Assembly: GCA_029204225.1 (NCBI GenBank)
Contig: CM055101.1
Span: 45,010,180 to 45,074,179 of the forward strand
Direction of reading: 5' to 3'
Origin: Diphasiastrum complanatum
Taxonomy: Eukaryota; Streptophyta; Lycopodiopsida; Lycopodiales; Lycopodiaceae
DNA length: 64,000 bases
Positions 24,700 to 36,384 of the stretch are shown here, piece after piece. A program made the translations under genes and the position numbers. The stretch's first letter is position 1. Every line of letters starts with the position of its first letter. A model generated the notes under the pieces. It saw only the letters and a program-made list of their open reading frames with translations, was not told the origin of the DNA and ran no database searches.

Positions 24700-24887
24700 A
24701 GACGCCCGAGAGATTCTTTATCCCAAACCTCTGTTCCCTTACCACCTGGCATCTCAACAGTACACCGGTAATCAGATGGAACAGTAGCCAAGTGAAATTT
24801 CCTCACCACGCGAGAATTGATAATATTATGCGAGGAACCGGTGTCAAACAAGACGAGCACGTCATGACCTTCCAGCTTTCCCCTCAT
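24648..24887 (-). pseudogene. Gypsy element N: aspartic protease
   Basis: The frame reads GHDVLVLFDTGSSHNIIN with the canonical D-T-G active site, followed by VPSDYRCTVEMPGGK. It overlaps the RT frame by about 50 bp in another reading frame, which marks a frameshift. It contrasts with the D-D-G protease of K1 and K2. Confidence 0.88.
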
Positions 24888-25735
24888 GCGGCCGAAATAG
24901 TCATGACACGACGAGTGTCCTCATCATCACTTACCAACAAGTCATCCAAAATTTCCTCATCCTTGCCCTCATCTTGAAGTTGCATAGTATGGAGCTTCTT
25001 GCCCGTACGTCGAGGACAATCTTTGAAAAGATGCTTGCCAAGACAGAAAAAGCATAATCTGTCTTTCTTGGCCTTTTCCTTTTGCTCAGGACTGAGGGGA
25101 GACTTGTCGTAAGCACGACGAGCCATAGGAGATCCCGCCGTGCGCTTCAAAGTCTGCTACATCTGGATAGGATCCTTCTGCGAAAAGCCTTTCTGACCAG
25201 CTTGGCCAGACTTTCGCGAACCCTTCTTCTGTGGCCAGCTTGGCGCTCCAGATTCAGCGTTGGTGCACACATTACCTTCAAAGTTGAGAGCTGTAGCAAC
25301 TGCCTCTTCTAAGGTCTTGCACCCTTCATTAAGCATTGAAGGCCTCAACTCTTCACGAAGGCCAAATATGAACTTGTGGACTACTAGCCAATCGAGAATC
25401 TCTTCCGGAATCTTAATAAGCGTCTCATGATACCTATCAGCATATTCCTGCACCATGTACTGCCTCTGACGATGCAAGAGCCAAGCATCCGTCGCACGCA
25501 CATGCTCATGTGGAGGAATAAACTGAGCTCTGAAAGCTCGCTTAAACTCAAGCCAGGTGGATGGAGCCTGATTAGACTTCAACTTGTGCCACCACCTGTC
25601 AACAAAATCAGTAAAATGGTAAGCAGCTTTGTGGACCTGCCAACTGTCAGACTCCAGATCTGAAACTTCACTTAAACCCTAGCTTATCCCGTGCGCACCA
25701 ATCAGCAATGTCGATCCCTGACGATTTCCCTGCAT
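24884..25735 (-). pseudogene. Gypsy element N: gag with zinc knuckle
   Basis: From about 25735 the minus strand reads GIDIADWCARDKLGFK, a break, then EVSDLESDSWQVHKAAYHFT and DRWWHKLKSNQ, FRAQFIPPHEHVRAT, YADRYHETLIKIPEEI and FGLREELRPSML, a capsid domain. After a stop at about 25157 comes DRLCFFCLGKHLFKDCPRR, a zinc knuckle with one residue fewer than CX2CX4HX4C. The gag N-terminus, primer site and leader are missing; the sequence abuts LTR Y1. Confidence 0.88.
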
Positions 25736-25810
25736 GTACAAACATCAAAGCACACAAAACATGGTGGAGCTGGCTGCCTTGTCTCCTCCCAACCTTTGCT
25801 GCATAGATTA

Positions 25811-26291
25811 TGATTCGGAATGCCTCTCTCTAGGCTCACTTATTCACAATCCACCCCTTAACCCTGACCTTTCCTAACGTCGACACATGGCCAATTCCAT
25901 GCACAGTCGACACTTGCCACTTGGCAGTACTCTGACACATAGGCTAGTGGGTAGGATGACATGTGTCACTCATACACTGGAACAAGTGTCCCCGTGAGCA
26001 TGTGACACGTGTCATGTTTGACCGGTCAACCCTGACATGTGTCACTCATTCACTGGACCAAGTGTCCCAATGAGCATATGACACGTGTCCCGTTGACTAG
26101 TCAACTCCCCTACATTTTAGGAGGTTAGTCCAGCCACTCCTAATAAATGACCCAGTACCCCATGCCAAAGCTAAGCACGACTCTCTGAGGTCCAATGCCA
26201 ACTAATTACAATTTATTTACAATCTACTTACAAAACGTACATGTGTCTTTGAAAACTGTAAATAATCGGGACAGGGAGTAAAGGCTCTAAC
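25811..26291 (-). repeat. LTR Y1
   Basis: 481 bp, TGTTAGAGCC...GAATCA on the minus strand. A polypurine stretch and the end of a chromodomain frame lie just outside its start, so it behaves as the 3' LTR of the remnant at 26292 and above. It contains two tandem 76-bp units (25958-26033, 26034-26108), each ending in a perfect palindrome: TTGACCGGTCAA (26018-26029) and TTGACTAGTCAA (26093-26104), plus ACACGTGT motifs. A second copy in the opposite orientation is at 40354. Confidence 0.8.
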
Positions 26292-27060
26292 ATCCCTTTC
26301 CACTCAAAAAAAGACATCGTCCGCGATGACCAAACTAGGGTGCTGTGCACGCAAACCGTGCGCGGTCTCCCAGGCAACATTTGCAGGAGGTCTTCCATGC
26401 CAAGCAACTAGATATGTCAAAGATCAAGCGGTTACACAGACGTTTCTCTCGCCTATCGAATATCCTTGTTGGCTCATGGATCTCCTCTCCATGCTCCTGA
26501 ATAGAGTCACAATTGACTCACCTCCGTACACCGGAGTTGTCGACAACAACTGGCCTAATCAAGCCTCCTACGATAACCAGCATCCCATACTACTGGCGAT
26601 CGCACTCGGCTCTCACTAGCACCACAATTGCTTGTCTTAAGTTGTTTCAAGTAACTCAAGCATTTCACTCATTGAGTTAAACATCAGCTGTACTAGGCAC
26701 TTTGAGGAATTCCCACCGTAACAAAACTAGTAGGCCTATAACCATATTGGGCCACCAAAAGTTACATAGGATCATCTCATAGGTCCAATCAACTCTACCA
26801 TGGTATAATTTAGGCAAGTGTGAGCAAAGAAATCAGAGCTCTCCTTCTGAGACTCTACTTGGCCAAGATTTACCTCTCTCACAACTTCCTTACAATAAAC
26901 AATGAGGATCCTCTTGCTAAATCTTCTGATCTCAGCAATTAGGTCATTCTCTATGACCGCAAAAGACATCTGATACAATATATGAGATAATGCATCAGGC
27001 ACACGATTTTTGATACCTTTCATGTACCGAATTTCCATGTGAAATTCCTGCATCAATTCA
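26292..27060 (-). pseudogene. Gypsy remnant P: RNase H, integrase stub, chromodomain
   Basis: Moving down the minus strand: RNase H end (MMQEFHMEIRYMKGIKNRVP, DALSHILYQMSF) at 27056-26780; a short integrase C-terminal piece (NYGYRPTSFVTVGIPQSA) near 26730; then a chromodomain (IFDRREKRLCNRLIFD, shift, YLVAWHGRPPANVAWETAHG, SLVIADDVFF and stop). Nearly all of the integrase core is deleted. The purine tract GTGGAAAGGGA follows the stop and abuts LTR Y1. Confidence 0.78.
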
Positions 27061-28130
27061 GCCCACTTGGCTAATTGCAGAAATACTTAAAAATGTCATG
27101 GTCGGCATATACAAACCCGCACCACACAAATAATGCCTCCATACTTTCAAAGCATGGACAGTGGCATACAACTCTTCTGAACAGGGTTGAGCTTCTCACT
27201 CACAAAGGCCACTGGCCTACCCTCTTGCATCAGATTGTCCCAACGACGACATCACTCGCATCTGTTATTATGACAAATGGTTTATGAGGGTCTTCTATCT
27301 TTAATGTGACAAAGTCAGCCACAACTTGTTTCAAAGCGTCGAAACTTCATTGCTGATGAACTTCTGTCCACTTATTATTCTATAGCATATCGGTCAAAGG
27401 TGCAGCCATGTGTGAACAACCCTTCACACCTTGCAATAAAACCCAAACAATCCAAGAGAGCCTCTCAATACCGTCAAGTCTGTAGGTACAGGCCACGGAA
27501 GGAGAACAACTTTCCTTGGATTCGGTTTTATGCCTTCAGCTAACACGATAACACCCAAATACGCTATTTTATTATTATTAGCAACAAGATTTTATCCCTC
27601 AGGGTTGACAAAACAGTTCTAAGGTGAGTTACATGCAACACGTCACCACAACTGTAAACCAAAACGTCATCCATAAACAGTCAGAGTACATCGTTCATCA
27701 ACATCATAGATGTTGTTGGGGCATTAGTCAATCAAAGGCATAACCAAAAAGTTACAGTGACTGAAACAAGTTCTGAAGGCAGTCTTACGCACATGCACTT
27801 CATGAACTCTGAGTTACTGATATCCATTTTTCAAACAACTTTGCTAAAACAGTAGCACCGTACAATACCGGATCATCAATATGCAGAATAGGATAACAAT
27901 GCTTGACAAACTCCTTGAACATTGGGCGTCCCATACCGTCCTTTGCCCCTGGGGAGTTCAAGTATTGATAAGCCCACACACATACGCCATCTCTTGGTCT
28001 AGGTTCATAAGTAAGTCAACTTGTTCTTGCCATATGTTACTTTTGGAACCAACAGTAAACATATCAAACAAAAACAAAAACACATATGCTTACAACGAAC
28101 CCCCACATACTAAGCTGCCATGATCAAAAG
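27061..28130 (-). pseudogene. Gypsy remnant P: reverse transcriptase and RNase H start (heavily decayed)
   Basis: Only short pieces can be read in shifting minus frames: VRKTAFRTCFSHCNFLVMPL (RT), KIAYLGVIVLAEGIKP, GLFGFYCKV, and LYATVHALKVWRHYLCGAGL (RNase H). The order fits a gypsy pol. The YxDD motif cannot be located. Many indels point to an old copy. Confidence 0.65.
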
Positions 28131-29160
28131 TCCTAAAGGCACATCAGGCTCACCTCAAAGTGAATGGATTCTACCATCACGCTGGAACTCACACACGTGA
28201 GTACCCCAAGCGATGTAGAGTTTCCGTACTATGTGCCAACATATCCCAAGTACCACATCAAAACATGCCAAACACATTATCTTTATATCCAACTTCTTAC
28301 CTAACTTGAATGGTTAATGGCATATCCACAACCCTGAAACCTCCCCCAACTACCCTTTCCATGAGCCCTCATGACTGTGTACTGGTACAGGGATGGTTGT
28401 GTGTGCTCACAGTCAACCTTTCAGTCAAAGTCAAGTACGTTATGAGAGGACCTAGTGTCAAGCAGAACACACATTCACTGTCCAGTAATAACAATCAAGA
28501 AGTACCTAGAAATTGATACATGTGTTGCATCGTTTTCAAAAATTGTGGCAAAAGAAATAACATTAACCTTACCTGATCATCGACACTTTCACAAGATGAA
28601 GAGTACTTCCCTGAACTTCATCCTGCTCCAGCTCTTCAATAGCCATAGGTGCTTGTGCCTGCTTCACTAGAAAATTGCATGAAGTCCGCAATGGATTCCG
28701 TGGACATTCCTTCCACATGCCTTCTACCAAGTAACCAAAGCAAAACTTTCTCATTTGGAACACTCTTGGTCATATGCAGCAATAGCAACAAAGATTGTTG
28801 GCCCCTTCGGAACATCGGATTGCCCATACCATCGTTGTCCCTAGAAGCTACAACTACTGCACTGAAGGACCGCACCGAAGAATGCTGACCTCTTTGGACA
28901 TTAGACCGCCCATACAATCCTTTGTCCTTGGAAGCCCTGCTCCTCCTTTCAGGTCACTTGAAACTTGCCTTTGCACAAATTGACTTTAATCCTTTTGAGC
29001 CTATGGTTACCCCAAGAGCCAAAAAACTGCCTGAACCTTATTATCGTGTTTCAACAACAGAGCTATCTGAACTGCTCCTTGAAGGGTACGAGTCTGCTTC
29101 TTTACAACAAAAAGTTTTGAGACTTCCATGCAAGACCTCCACAAAATGAAACACTTAAAC
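28131..29160 (-). pseudogene. Gypsy remnant P: gag and linker (decayed, partly duplicated)
   Basis: A degraded zinc knuckle is visible on the minus strand (KFCFGYLVEGMWKECPRNP; the second Cys is Tyr and the His is lost). A roughly 55-bp segment occurs twice (around 28800-28850 and 28885-28940: GGANNTNRGANYGCCCATAC pattern), a small tandem duplication in the gag linker. The plus strand of 28970-29150 is also open and protein-like, but nothing supports it as a gene. Confidence 0.5.
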
Positions 29161-30180
29161 AATCATACCGCTTAAGGTTCTTGTGAGGATCTTGATGTCT
29201 TCAACATTCAAGGATTTGTTGCAAAATCACCTCCATAGAATCCACCTTGGCTGCCACTTCCTCAATTCTCAGTATCTCGGTGCTAGAACCCTCCAACGGA
29301 TCCGTGTTTACAGTGTTGCAAACCTGTCCACTTGCTTAGAGGTCGAAATTTTCAGCAAACGCTGATTCCGCCTTAAAAGAAATTCCTCAAGACCTGGAAC
29401 AGGGTCAGGATTACCTCCTCCTTCAGAGATGTGCAGGGCTGCAGCAAATGATCGCTGATTGGACCAGTGATTGATGCTAAAAATTCCGCCTTAGAATAGC
29501 CTCAGAATAGCTTCAGAACAGCTGTCTAAAAAAAACATTGGAAAGAGGGATATGAAACGCCAAAAAACACTGGAAGGAGGGCGCTAGATCAACGCTAGAA
29601 CAACGGGAACTAAGCACTCCAATTCTCCACAGATTTGTATGTTATTTTCCTCCCTAGATCAGCGCTGGAATAGTAGCAAATTGGGCACTCAATCAGTAGG
29701 AACGCTAGATCAGTAGGAACTGACCACCCCAACTACCACCAGATTCCACACTTTTTAGAACATTTTTTTTTTCCTTTGCTAGCGCTGAAGGAGAGCTGTA
29801 GGAGGGCGATAGACCAGCAGAAGAAATTTTGCACCAAATTTGATTTCTTTAGGCTCCCAATAGGCTGGAACATCAGCGCTGGAGGTCCTGAAAACCTCTG
29901 CAATCTGTCTCCTCTTATTTAAATCCCTTTTCCCTCCTTTTCAGCGATGGAAATTTGCTACAGAAGGGCGATGGAGCATCTGAAATTTTTTACTAAGTTT
30001 TCTCCTTCAAAACGGGTGGTTGTGGGCTCCTTGTATGCAGGAACAGCAGCGCTGGAGGCCCACCTTTCTTCTTCAATCTGTCTCCCACGTTTTCTCCCTC
30101 AAAAATCCCTCAAAAACAAGCAAAATCTGACAATTTTAAACTTTCTATCTCTAGAACGACGTTTTCTCTCTCTAGAACGA
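29161..30180 (-). other. Leader region of gypsy remnant P
   Basis: About 1 kb between gag debris and the primer binding site, on the minus strand. It contains several degenerate copies of a CAGCGCTGGA / GCTAGATCAGCGCT type motif, much like the leader regions of other plant LTR elements. No coding signal. Confidence 0.6.
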
Positions 30181-30193
30181 GGCTCTAATACCA
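30181..30193 (-). other. Primer binding site of remnant P
   Basis: Minus strand TGGTATTAGAGCC, initiator Met tRNA type, two bases after LTR X1. Confidence 0.9.
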
Positions 30194-30195
30194 AT

Positions 30196-30661
30196 TGTCA
30201 CAAGCCAGTCTCTACAAGCTCGTGAATCCTAGAAGCCGGTGTGTAGAATGAACCTCCTAACCATAGGCATCCCCTCCTTGAGTCCTTCTACCTGCTATTC
30301 CCGTCAACTGGCACATGGCATCCACCTGTGGGTGATCAGTTCACTTGGCATGCCTAGCCCCTGTGACCTATGAATACTGAGTGTCTCACAGGGTACCGCC
30401 CCCGTGCCGTGCCAAAGACCTGTGACCCTCTTGGTCACCCCGACTACTGGCCGGCTAGCATCTTGTCACTGACGGCTAGGGTCCCGACGGTCAAGACACA
30501 CCGCATCTCTGGCAACTTGTCAGGCGGCCACACCGGGTCACTGCTCGTGATGCACCGGTACAGATGTCCTCCTCGGTCACTGACCCTTGCCAATACTAGG
30601 CCTCAGGCTTTGGTAACCGGCCGTGCCAAGGTCATGATAGAGTCGTAACTGGACTCTAACA
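30196..30661 (-). repeat. LTR X1 (5' LTR of remnant P)
   Basis: 466 bp, TGTTAGAGTCC...TTGTGACA on the minus strand. It is GC-richer than its surroundings and similar along its length to LTR X2 at 42766-43236. It is not the same family as LTR Y1, although both bracket remnant P. Confidence 0.85.
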
Positions 30662-31759
30662 GCAACCGGTTGTTGAGGTCACCTCACCTTTTCTGACGCC
30701 TCGCATTTCTTTTGTGTTGTTTACAAGTCATTTTAGAAATAGTTATCGTTATCAAGAAGCACACTAATTACGTGTTTGGTCACCTCATTTTAGAAATAGT
30801 TATCGTTATGAAGAAGGACACTAATTACGTGTTTGGTCAGTATATAGCTAAGAATTTTACCCTTGTTAATCATTCTTAATGAAATTGAATAAACTTAATT
30901 TATTTTCATCTCCAAAAATTTATGACTCATACTCAATTCTAGTTGCAACTTATTCAAATCAAGTAAGGAGTGTATTGTTTTGCTTTTTGGGCTTTGTATT
31001 ATTGGATGTACATTTGATCATGTGTAACTAGAGTTTGGGACACCCCAGGACCATACTTGGCCCTTTTGTTGTTTAGGTATGTGCCTAAAAGCGTGTTATA
31101 ATTTTTGTTTGGGCAAGAATTAGGCTTGAATACATGTCACATCAAAGCAAACTATACCTTGTTGGAGAGAGGAGCTTGCAAGTTTTAGGAAAGTTTCTTT
31201 GCATGTTAAAAGATACAACTAATTAAGCTGTTTTTAGCTAGTTTGATGACCAAATGACCTTGTGCTTGCTGTTGTAACACCCATAACAAAGATGCATGTA
31301 AGAGGAGGGGTGATAGGGCAGGTTAGTCAGAGAGGAATTTGATGCTTAGATACAGACCTAGGCTCCTCTTTCATCCCTCTTGATCAACTATAAGTAAAGG
31401 AGGGCGCAGAGGAGGGCACTATACCTTTGTGCTTTTATGTGATTTGCAAAAGGCACGTTAGAGGGAAGGAGAAGATCTTCTATGACCTATACTTGTACGC
31501 GTGGAGACAAACATCTCTTCATCGGTCACCTTTTGACAACTAACATATTGCTCTTCACACCTAATCCACTCAACCTTTAACGGATTCCTGTTGGATGTTT
31601 GTCTTGCAGATCACTTCTCAAGCCGTGTGTGTGGTCAACTTCATCAACAGAAAGAAGTGCACACTGGCCTTGTTCCACACCTTCTCATTGCTAGACCTAA
31701 AGAAGTCTACACCCACTAGTTTTGCCTACTACTTCCTAGTTCTTGATCTAGTATTGGCC
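30662..31759 (+). other. Intron sequence with a 57-bp tandem duplication
   Basis: Two adjacent copies of a 57-bp unit lie at 30729-30785 and 30786-30840 (CATTTTAGAAATAGTTATCG start). The rest, about 900 bp, shows no domain, although the last part may belong to the hAT element that follows. Confidence 0.6.
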
Positions 31760-32745
31760 AGACGAGATTGATTGCAGAGGATGTGGCCAATGATGGCTTC
31801 TAGCCTGTTCAGAGGTCACACGACAGATGTGGTCTATTTTCAAAACATTGTGTTTGGAGGGGTGTTCCAGGCATAGTCTGAGGAGCTTGTAGGGGTTGTT
31901 TGACCTATGTTCTCTATGTTGGAGCTAGTAGACCGTGAGGGATGCCCTCTCAATCTCATATATGAGTTTATGAAATGCATGGGTGAGGCACTTCAAAGTA
32001 CGGAATTGGACGAGGATAGGTACCACTTCCCCCCACATTCTTGTAATTGAATCAGACTGTAAATGTTTTATTTTTGCTTTACTTTTGTGCTTTGAAGAAC
32101 CATCAACTTATCTTTGCAATGTGCCTCATGCAAGAAGGAGGAGCTACTCTATGTTTTGCAGACTGGATGGGACTATTTCCACAGACCCATACATTCTGTG
32201 GCCCACATGCTGCACCCCTTGTGGTGCTCTACTAAATGTGCAGTTGACACGGAGCTCCACCGAGGATGGGTGGTGTACATTGAACACATTTGGCCGACAT
32301 AGGTCTTGCAAATAATGTGACTAGTCTATTTGTTTACACTCTTTATCCTCTAGTCGTATTTGTAGTGAATGCATGCGCGTATGACCAATGTATTTTGTAG
32401 ATTGACACATGATAGGGTTCTTCTTCCAATAGGTCCACCAACTCCAAGTGACAGAGCAAAATATGGTAAAGTTTGAGTGAATTTGTGGCCTTTTGATCAA
32501 GAGCAATGCCAATTAAAGAAGGATTACTTGTGACCCATGGTGGAGGTTTCATGGTCCCAACACTCTTGACCTTCAACATTTGGCTTAGAAAATCCTCTCA
32601 TAGGATTGTTTAGCTTCCGCTTATGAGCGGAATTGAAGCACATGGGTCATGTATTACATGAAGAGGAAGAACAAGCTCTCTATTGAGCAGTATAGGTAGT
32701 TGGTGTTCGTGAACACAAATGGATGCATGTTGAGAGACACACACA
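31760..32745 (+). pseudogene. hAT-type transposase remnant
   Basis: Plus-strand frames carry pieces of a plant hAT transposase: MLELVDREGCPLNLIYEFMK (compare LRLVD...MGYIYEAM), then KEELLYVLQTGWDYFHRPIH and SVAHMLHPLW (the RP.H.A..LHP block in the catalytic region), and further on YYMKRKNKLSIEQYR, stop, LVFVNTNGCMLRD, which resembles the KRRNRL...LVYV..N.RL block of the C-terminal dimerisation domain. Stops and frame changes disable it. The N-terminal BED finger was not found. It might be a source of the enzyme type that mobilised the MITEs in this window, but this copy cannot. Confidence 0.7.
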
Positions 32746-33769
32746 CACACACCGGTTCATGGAGGTGAGTTAGTGTCTTACTTGATAATCGAACTATTTT
32801 ATGGAGTACTTGAATCGTAAGAGGTGGTGGATTATTATGGGTCTATCAATGAGTCATAGGGGAATGGGATGATGTGGCCCAGATAGGCTGCATAGGCGTC
32901 CAGTGAGGTGTCACAGTGCACTACTAGTGGTGTGGAGGGTATAAGTATACCCATTGGGCTCTCACTAGTGTATGCTTGATTGTGGTGCTAGTAGCTACAT
33001 GCTGCTGGTATGACTCCTCTATCCCTTGAGCCATAGCTTGGGGGCTAGATCCGTATGATCTAGGTTTGGTTGGGTTGGTTTGTCCACCATCCGATTCCCT
33101 TGTGTTGCTTTGTTGTGGCTTGCTTGGTGGCCAGTGCATCCTTGGTTAGGGACTTTATAAGAAGACTAGAAAGGAAGAGAGGAATACCCTTATTGAGAGC
33201 AAAACTAATAATTCCAATTCTTCTTCCACAGAGGCAAATCAATATCAGCAAAGCACCAAAGGACAAGTTGATGAAGATCAATTTGAAAATCAAGATCAAG
33301 TTTTGTCCTAGAGCATTAGTGATCAGGAGGAAAGTCAAAACAAAGAGCTTATTTATATGAACAATGCATACCTCTACAATTGTAGCTTAAACGTGGAGTA
33401 CAATCCGATTTTCAAGAATTTAATCTCGCTCCAATAATCAGCAGTTATGATCGCATTAAATAGATAATGATCTATATGGATATACTTCTGAACATGGATC
33501 AAGCGAGCGGCATAACAATGATAAAAAGTTCAAATACCAATACAACAACGAGCTTTTCAATGATAAAATTGGTAATAACACTGCTTCAATGGAGTCAACT
33601 ACAGGGATTACATTTCAAGATTTGAAGCATTGAACAACCAATTAGTGTATCTAATATGATATCAACAAAAGGAGTTGATAAAGATCTAACCAGTTTTCTT
33701 GGGTTAGAGGATGTCATTAATCCTACTATCAAGAAAAACAAGTTCATATGGAAAGCAGATTTAAGGCTG
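32746..33769. other. Intron sequence, nothing recognised
   Basis: A short (AC)9 tract lies at about 32731-32750. The rest has only short frames with no domain. Part of 33200-33360 reads Gln/Glu/Asp-rich on the plus strand and could be the acidic tail of the hAT protein, but this is weak. Confidence 0.4.
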
Positions 33770-34790
33770 TCAGTCGTGAAGCTGTCCTAGTGTTAAAGTC
33801 ACGAATGAGAAAGATGTAACCTAGTGCTGCATAGTTGATAATATCTAAAGAAAGATCAATATATGGTGAACCAACACCCTCCACAAAGGAAGGGGATGCT
33901 GGAGGAAAATAACAGGCTGCAACGAAGATGTCCCTGTCTTAACCAATGCTATGTCCATCGATGTAGAACTAATTGTGTGGCGAATGCTCTTTCAAATGCT
34001 CATCATGACTGACGAACTCAAAAATGGGGTGTAGTGACTCCCTATATATGCAAGCAAAACCACCTACCATTGGCGGATCTCATCTCATGTTGATAGATCG
34101 AGTCCCATCTATAACCTGGAAAAGTAGGTATTCCTCTCTTCTGACTCTCATGAGTCTCCATGAAGAGCGATAGATCTTTCTCACCAATAAAGTCAATTAG
34201 ATCACCAGCAGTGGACAATGAATGTATGTCGTTGCAATTCCAAACTCCAATATGCAACCGGCATGGATGGGGCTCTAATGTGCTCCCAATATTGGGCATT
34301 ACAATTTCCTATTCTTGGAATCTTTAGACGTGTTGTCAATGTATCGAATTCGACCAAGATCATCATCCATATAAATTTGGGAACCTCATAACTTGGCTCT
34401 ACAGCTTAAAGCATCCCGACATCTCTCTAGAGATCCAAAATGGATGATTATCGTGGTATTATCTCTTGTTGTTGTCCAGGCTAAATCAAGATCTCTAGTA
34501 TGGTGTTCAAGTGTATTTTCGAGGAAACTTTTTGCTTCTTCAAGAGCATTTTAGGTATCCATAATGTTTCTTATTCTAATACTGAGTGCTTTATGCTCCC
34601 TAGATTTCTCTTCAGAAAGGGAGCTGAGATAACTGACGAAATAGGGCCGCCTGGCTTACTGCTTTTTTTGAGAATTGCTACCCAAGAAAGAGCTTCTTCC
34701 TTTTGCTTCTCGAATCTGTCCTCCAATTCTTTGAATTTGTCTTCCTTTGAGTTTGGTATTTGGAGACATATTTATGCTGTTACGTAGACT
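33770..34790 (-). pseudogene. LINE fragment C: ORF1 end and endonuclease start
   Basis: On the minus strand, a decayed ORF1 C-terminal part (about 34790-34340) is followed by the start of an APE-type endonuclease: RLHIGVWNCNDIHSL, then DLIDFIGEKDLSLFMETHES, GIPTFPGYRWDSI. WNCN carries the conserved N-terminal Asn and METHE the catalytic Glu of this family. The rest of ORF2, including the RT, is gone. It is similar to the same region of LINE B. From 34791 to 36317 no feature is recognised. Confidence 0.75.
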
Positions 34791-36317
34791 ATGACACTTG
34801 AGATGCATTATTTGGAAAAAAAAAACTTTCTAGCAGCAAATGACAATAAAGCTTTATTTCTTTCTCTCTCTAGTTTGAATGACTGTTGACGGATGCTACA
34901 TGATCTTTGTGATTGAAGTTGGTGTGAATTTGAGGTCAAATTCAACATTCATTTTGATTGTCGTAGAATGACATGCAGGTGATTGTGATTGCAACCATAG
35001 ATGGCTGCCATAGAAATCGTGACGGTAACATGTGTGAAACTAATATATGAAATCTTAGGATGCTAATGTGAAGGCTCTTGTGAATGCAATCAGCCTTTTC
35101 CGTTAGGTTAACTACACATGACTGAATGGGCAAAAGACAATTTTGTAGAGATTTTGCCAAATTTTAAAACAATTGGTAAAGCCAATTGTGAGAGTATACC
35201 CTTCAAGGTTCAGTTCATGCATGTTGGTCCATCGCATCGATTGAATTCTTCCAACATGTTTTTGTATCAAATGAAACCTATTTGAGTCACTTCAAAGGTG
35301 CATACCCATCAAAATCTCACATGAAGCAAATTTTGTTCTGACATTTTTCCTTCTCTTACTAAGGATCTTCAAACCTTTGATATCAAGTTTGCATGCTAGC
35401 CTTATTAATACTTGAATGTACACGTTAACTAGACTATAGATATTAGCCAACGAAGTTCATGGGTATGTCTTAAATTTGTTTTCCATTTTGAGAGTCACGG
35501 GCGAATGATAGGTCACAATAGCATATGAATGGTGGGTGATAGCAGGTTTCTAAATATCATTATTTTATTACAAACAAGGTATTTATAGTCCAATCTTGTA
35601 ATGAGTGAGCACTTTGTTTCAAACAAAGTATTCACAACTGTACCAACGTTGTTTGTATAGGGCACTTTAAATCCTTTTTTGACTTGTTTGATCGGTTACA
35701 TCAAATTGAATTCATAGAGGTTATGGGGATTGGAAGGGGCCATTGCTTTCAAAGTATACTTATGCAAATTTTTGAGTATCACAGTTCCAACTTCTGTCGA
35801 AGTAGTACAAGATCTCTTAGCATAAACTTCCAAACATAAAAACATGCAGAAACCTATCTAGTTATTATAGTGGTACTTGGTAAGTGAATATGCTGGTGTG
35901 TATGCATCAGTTCAAGCATATGTAACACATGTTAAAATTGAAGTGACACGCCAGCTAGCTTCGTAAGGGCAACTAGGATATTTGAGTCACGAGTTAAGCG
36001 TTTTACTTTCAAGGATCTCTATTGCTGCTGCAAGGACTTTTCATACTTGACAGTTTCATCTTTCGCATGATTTCTGATACTTGTTGCTAGAAGTGGCTTG
36101 TCTAGAAGAACATATCCTAGTTTATGGGAACTTTGTATGCATTTAACCACAAATAACGTGAGAATAGTTTATTTTCTAACTCCATTGCACTTTTATTTAT
36201 TTGTATATAATGAGGTTTTATTCCACAAGGAATTGTTTGGCATCCAACTATGCTCAATTTTGTGATTACATTATAGTTCAATGCAGGGTAAGGAAAGTTT
36301 TCATTAAAAAATTGCAG

Positions 36318-36384
36318 GTTGGTGGATGAAGCATTGAGCAACAATGTCAAAGTTGGCATCTGCAGCACCTCCAATGAAAAAGCG
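36318..36384 (+). CDS. CBBY: CBBY-like HAD phosphatase, exon 4 (motif II)
   Basis: A 67-bp exon between ATTGCAG and GTAATA, 14.9 kb downstream of exon 3. It completes the split Arg codon and encodes LVDEALSNNVKVGICSTSNE followed by KA. CSTSNEKA contains HAD motif II (a Ser/Thr after a hydrophobic strand), which binds the phosphate. The length, both splice sites and the phases fit exons 3 and 5. Confidence 0.9.

Noticed and set aside
28922-29149. Protein-like plus ORF (KKLPEPYYRVSTTELSELLL)
   Set aside because: It lies antisense to the Ser-rich gag linker of remnant P, has no recognisable family, no start context and no neighbouring exon. Kept only as a note.
29947-30225. 92-codon ORF overlapping the P primer binding site
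   Set aside because: It crosses the leader, primer site and LTR boundary of a minus-strand element, so it cannot be a conserved protein.
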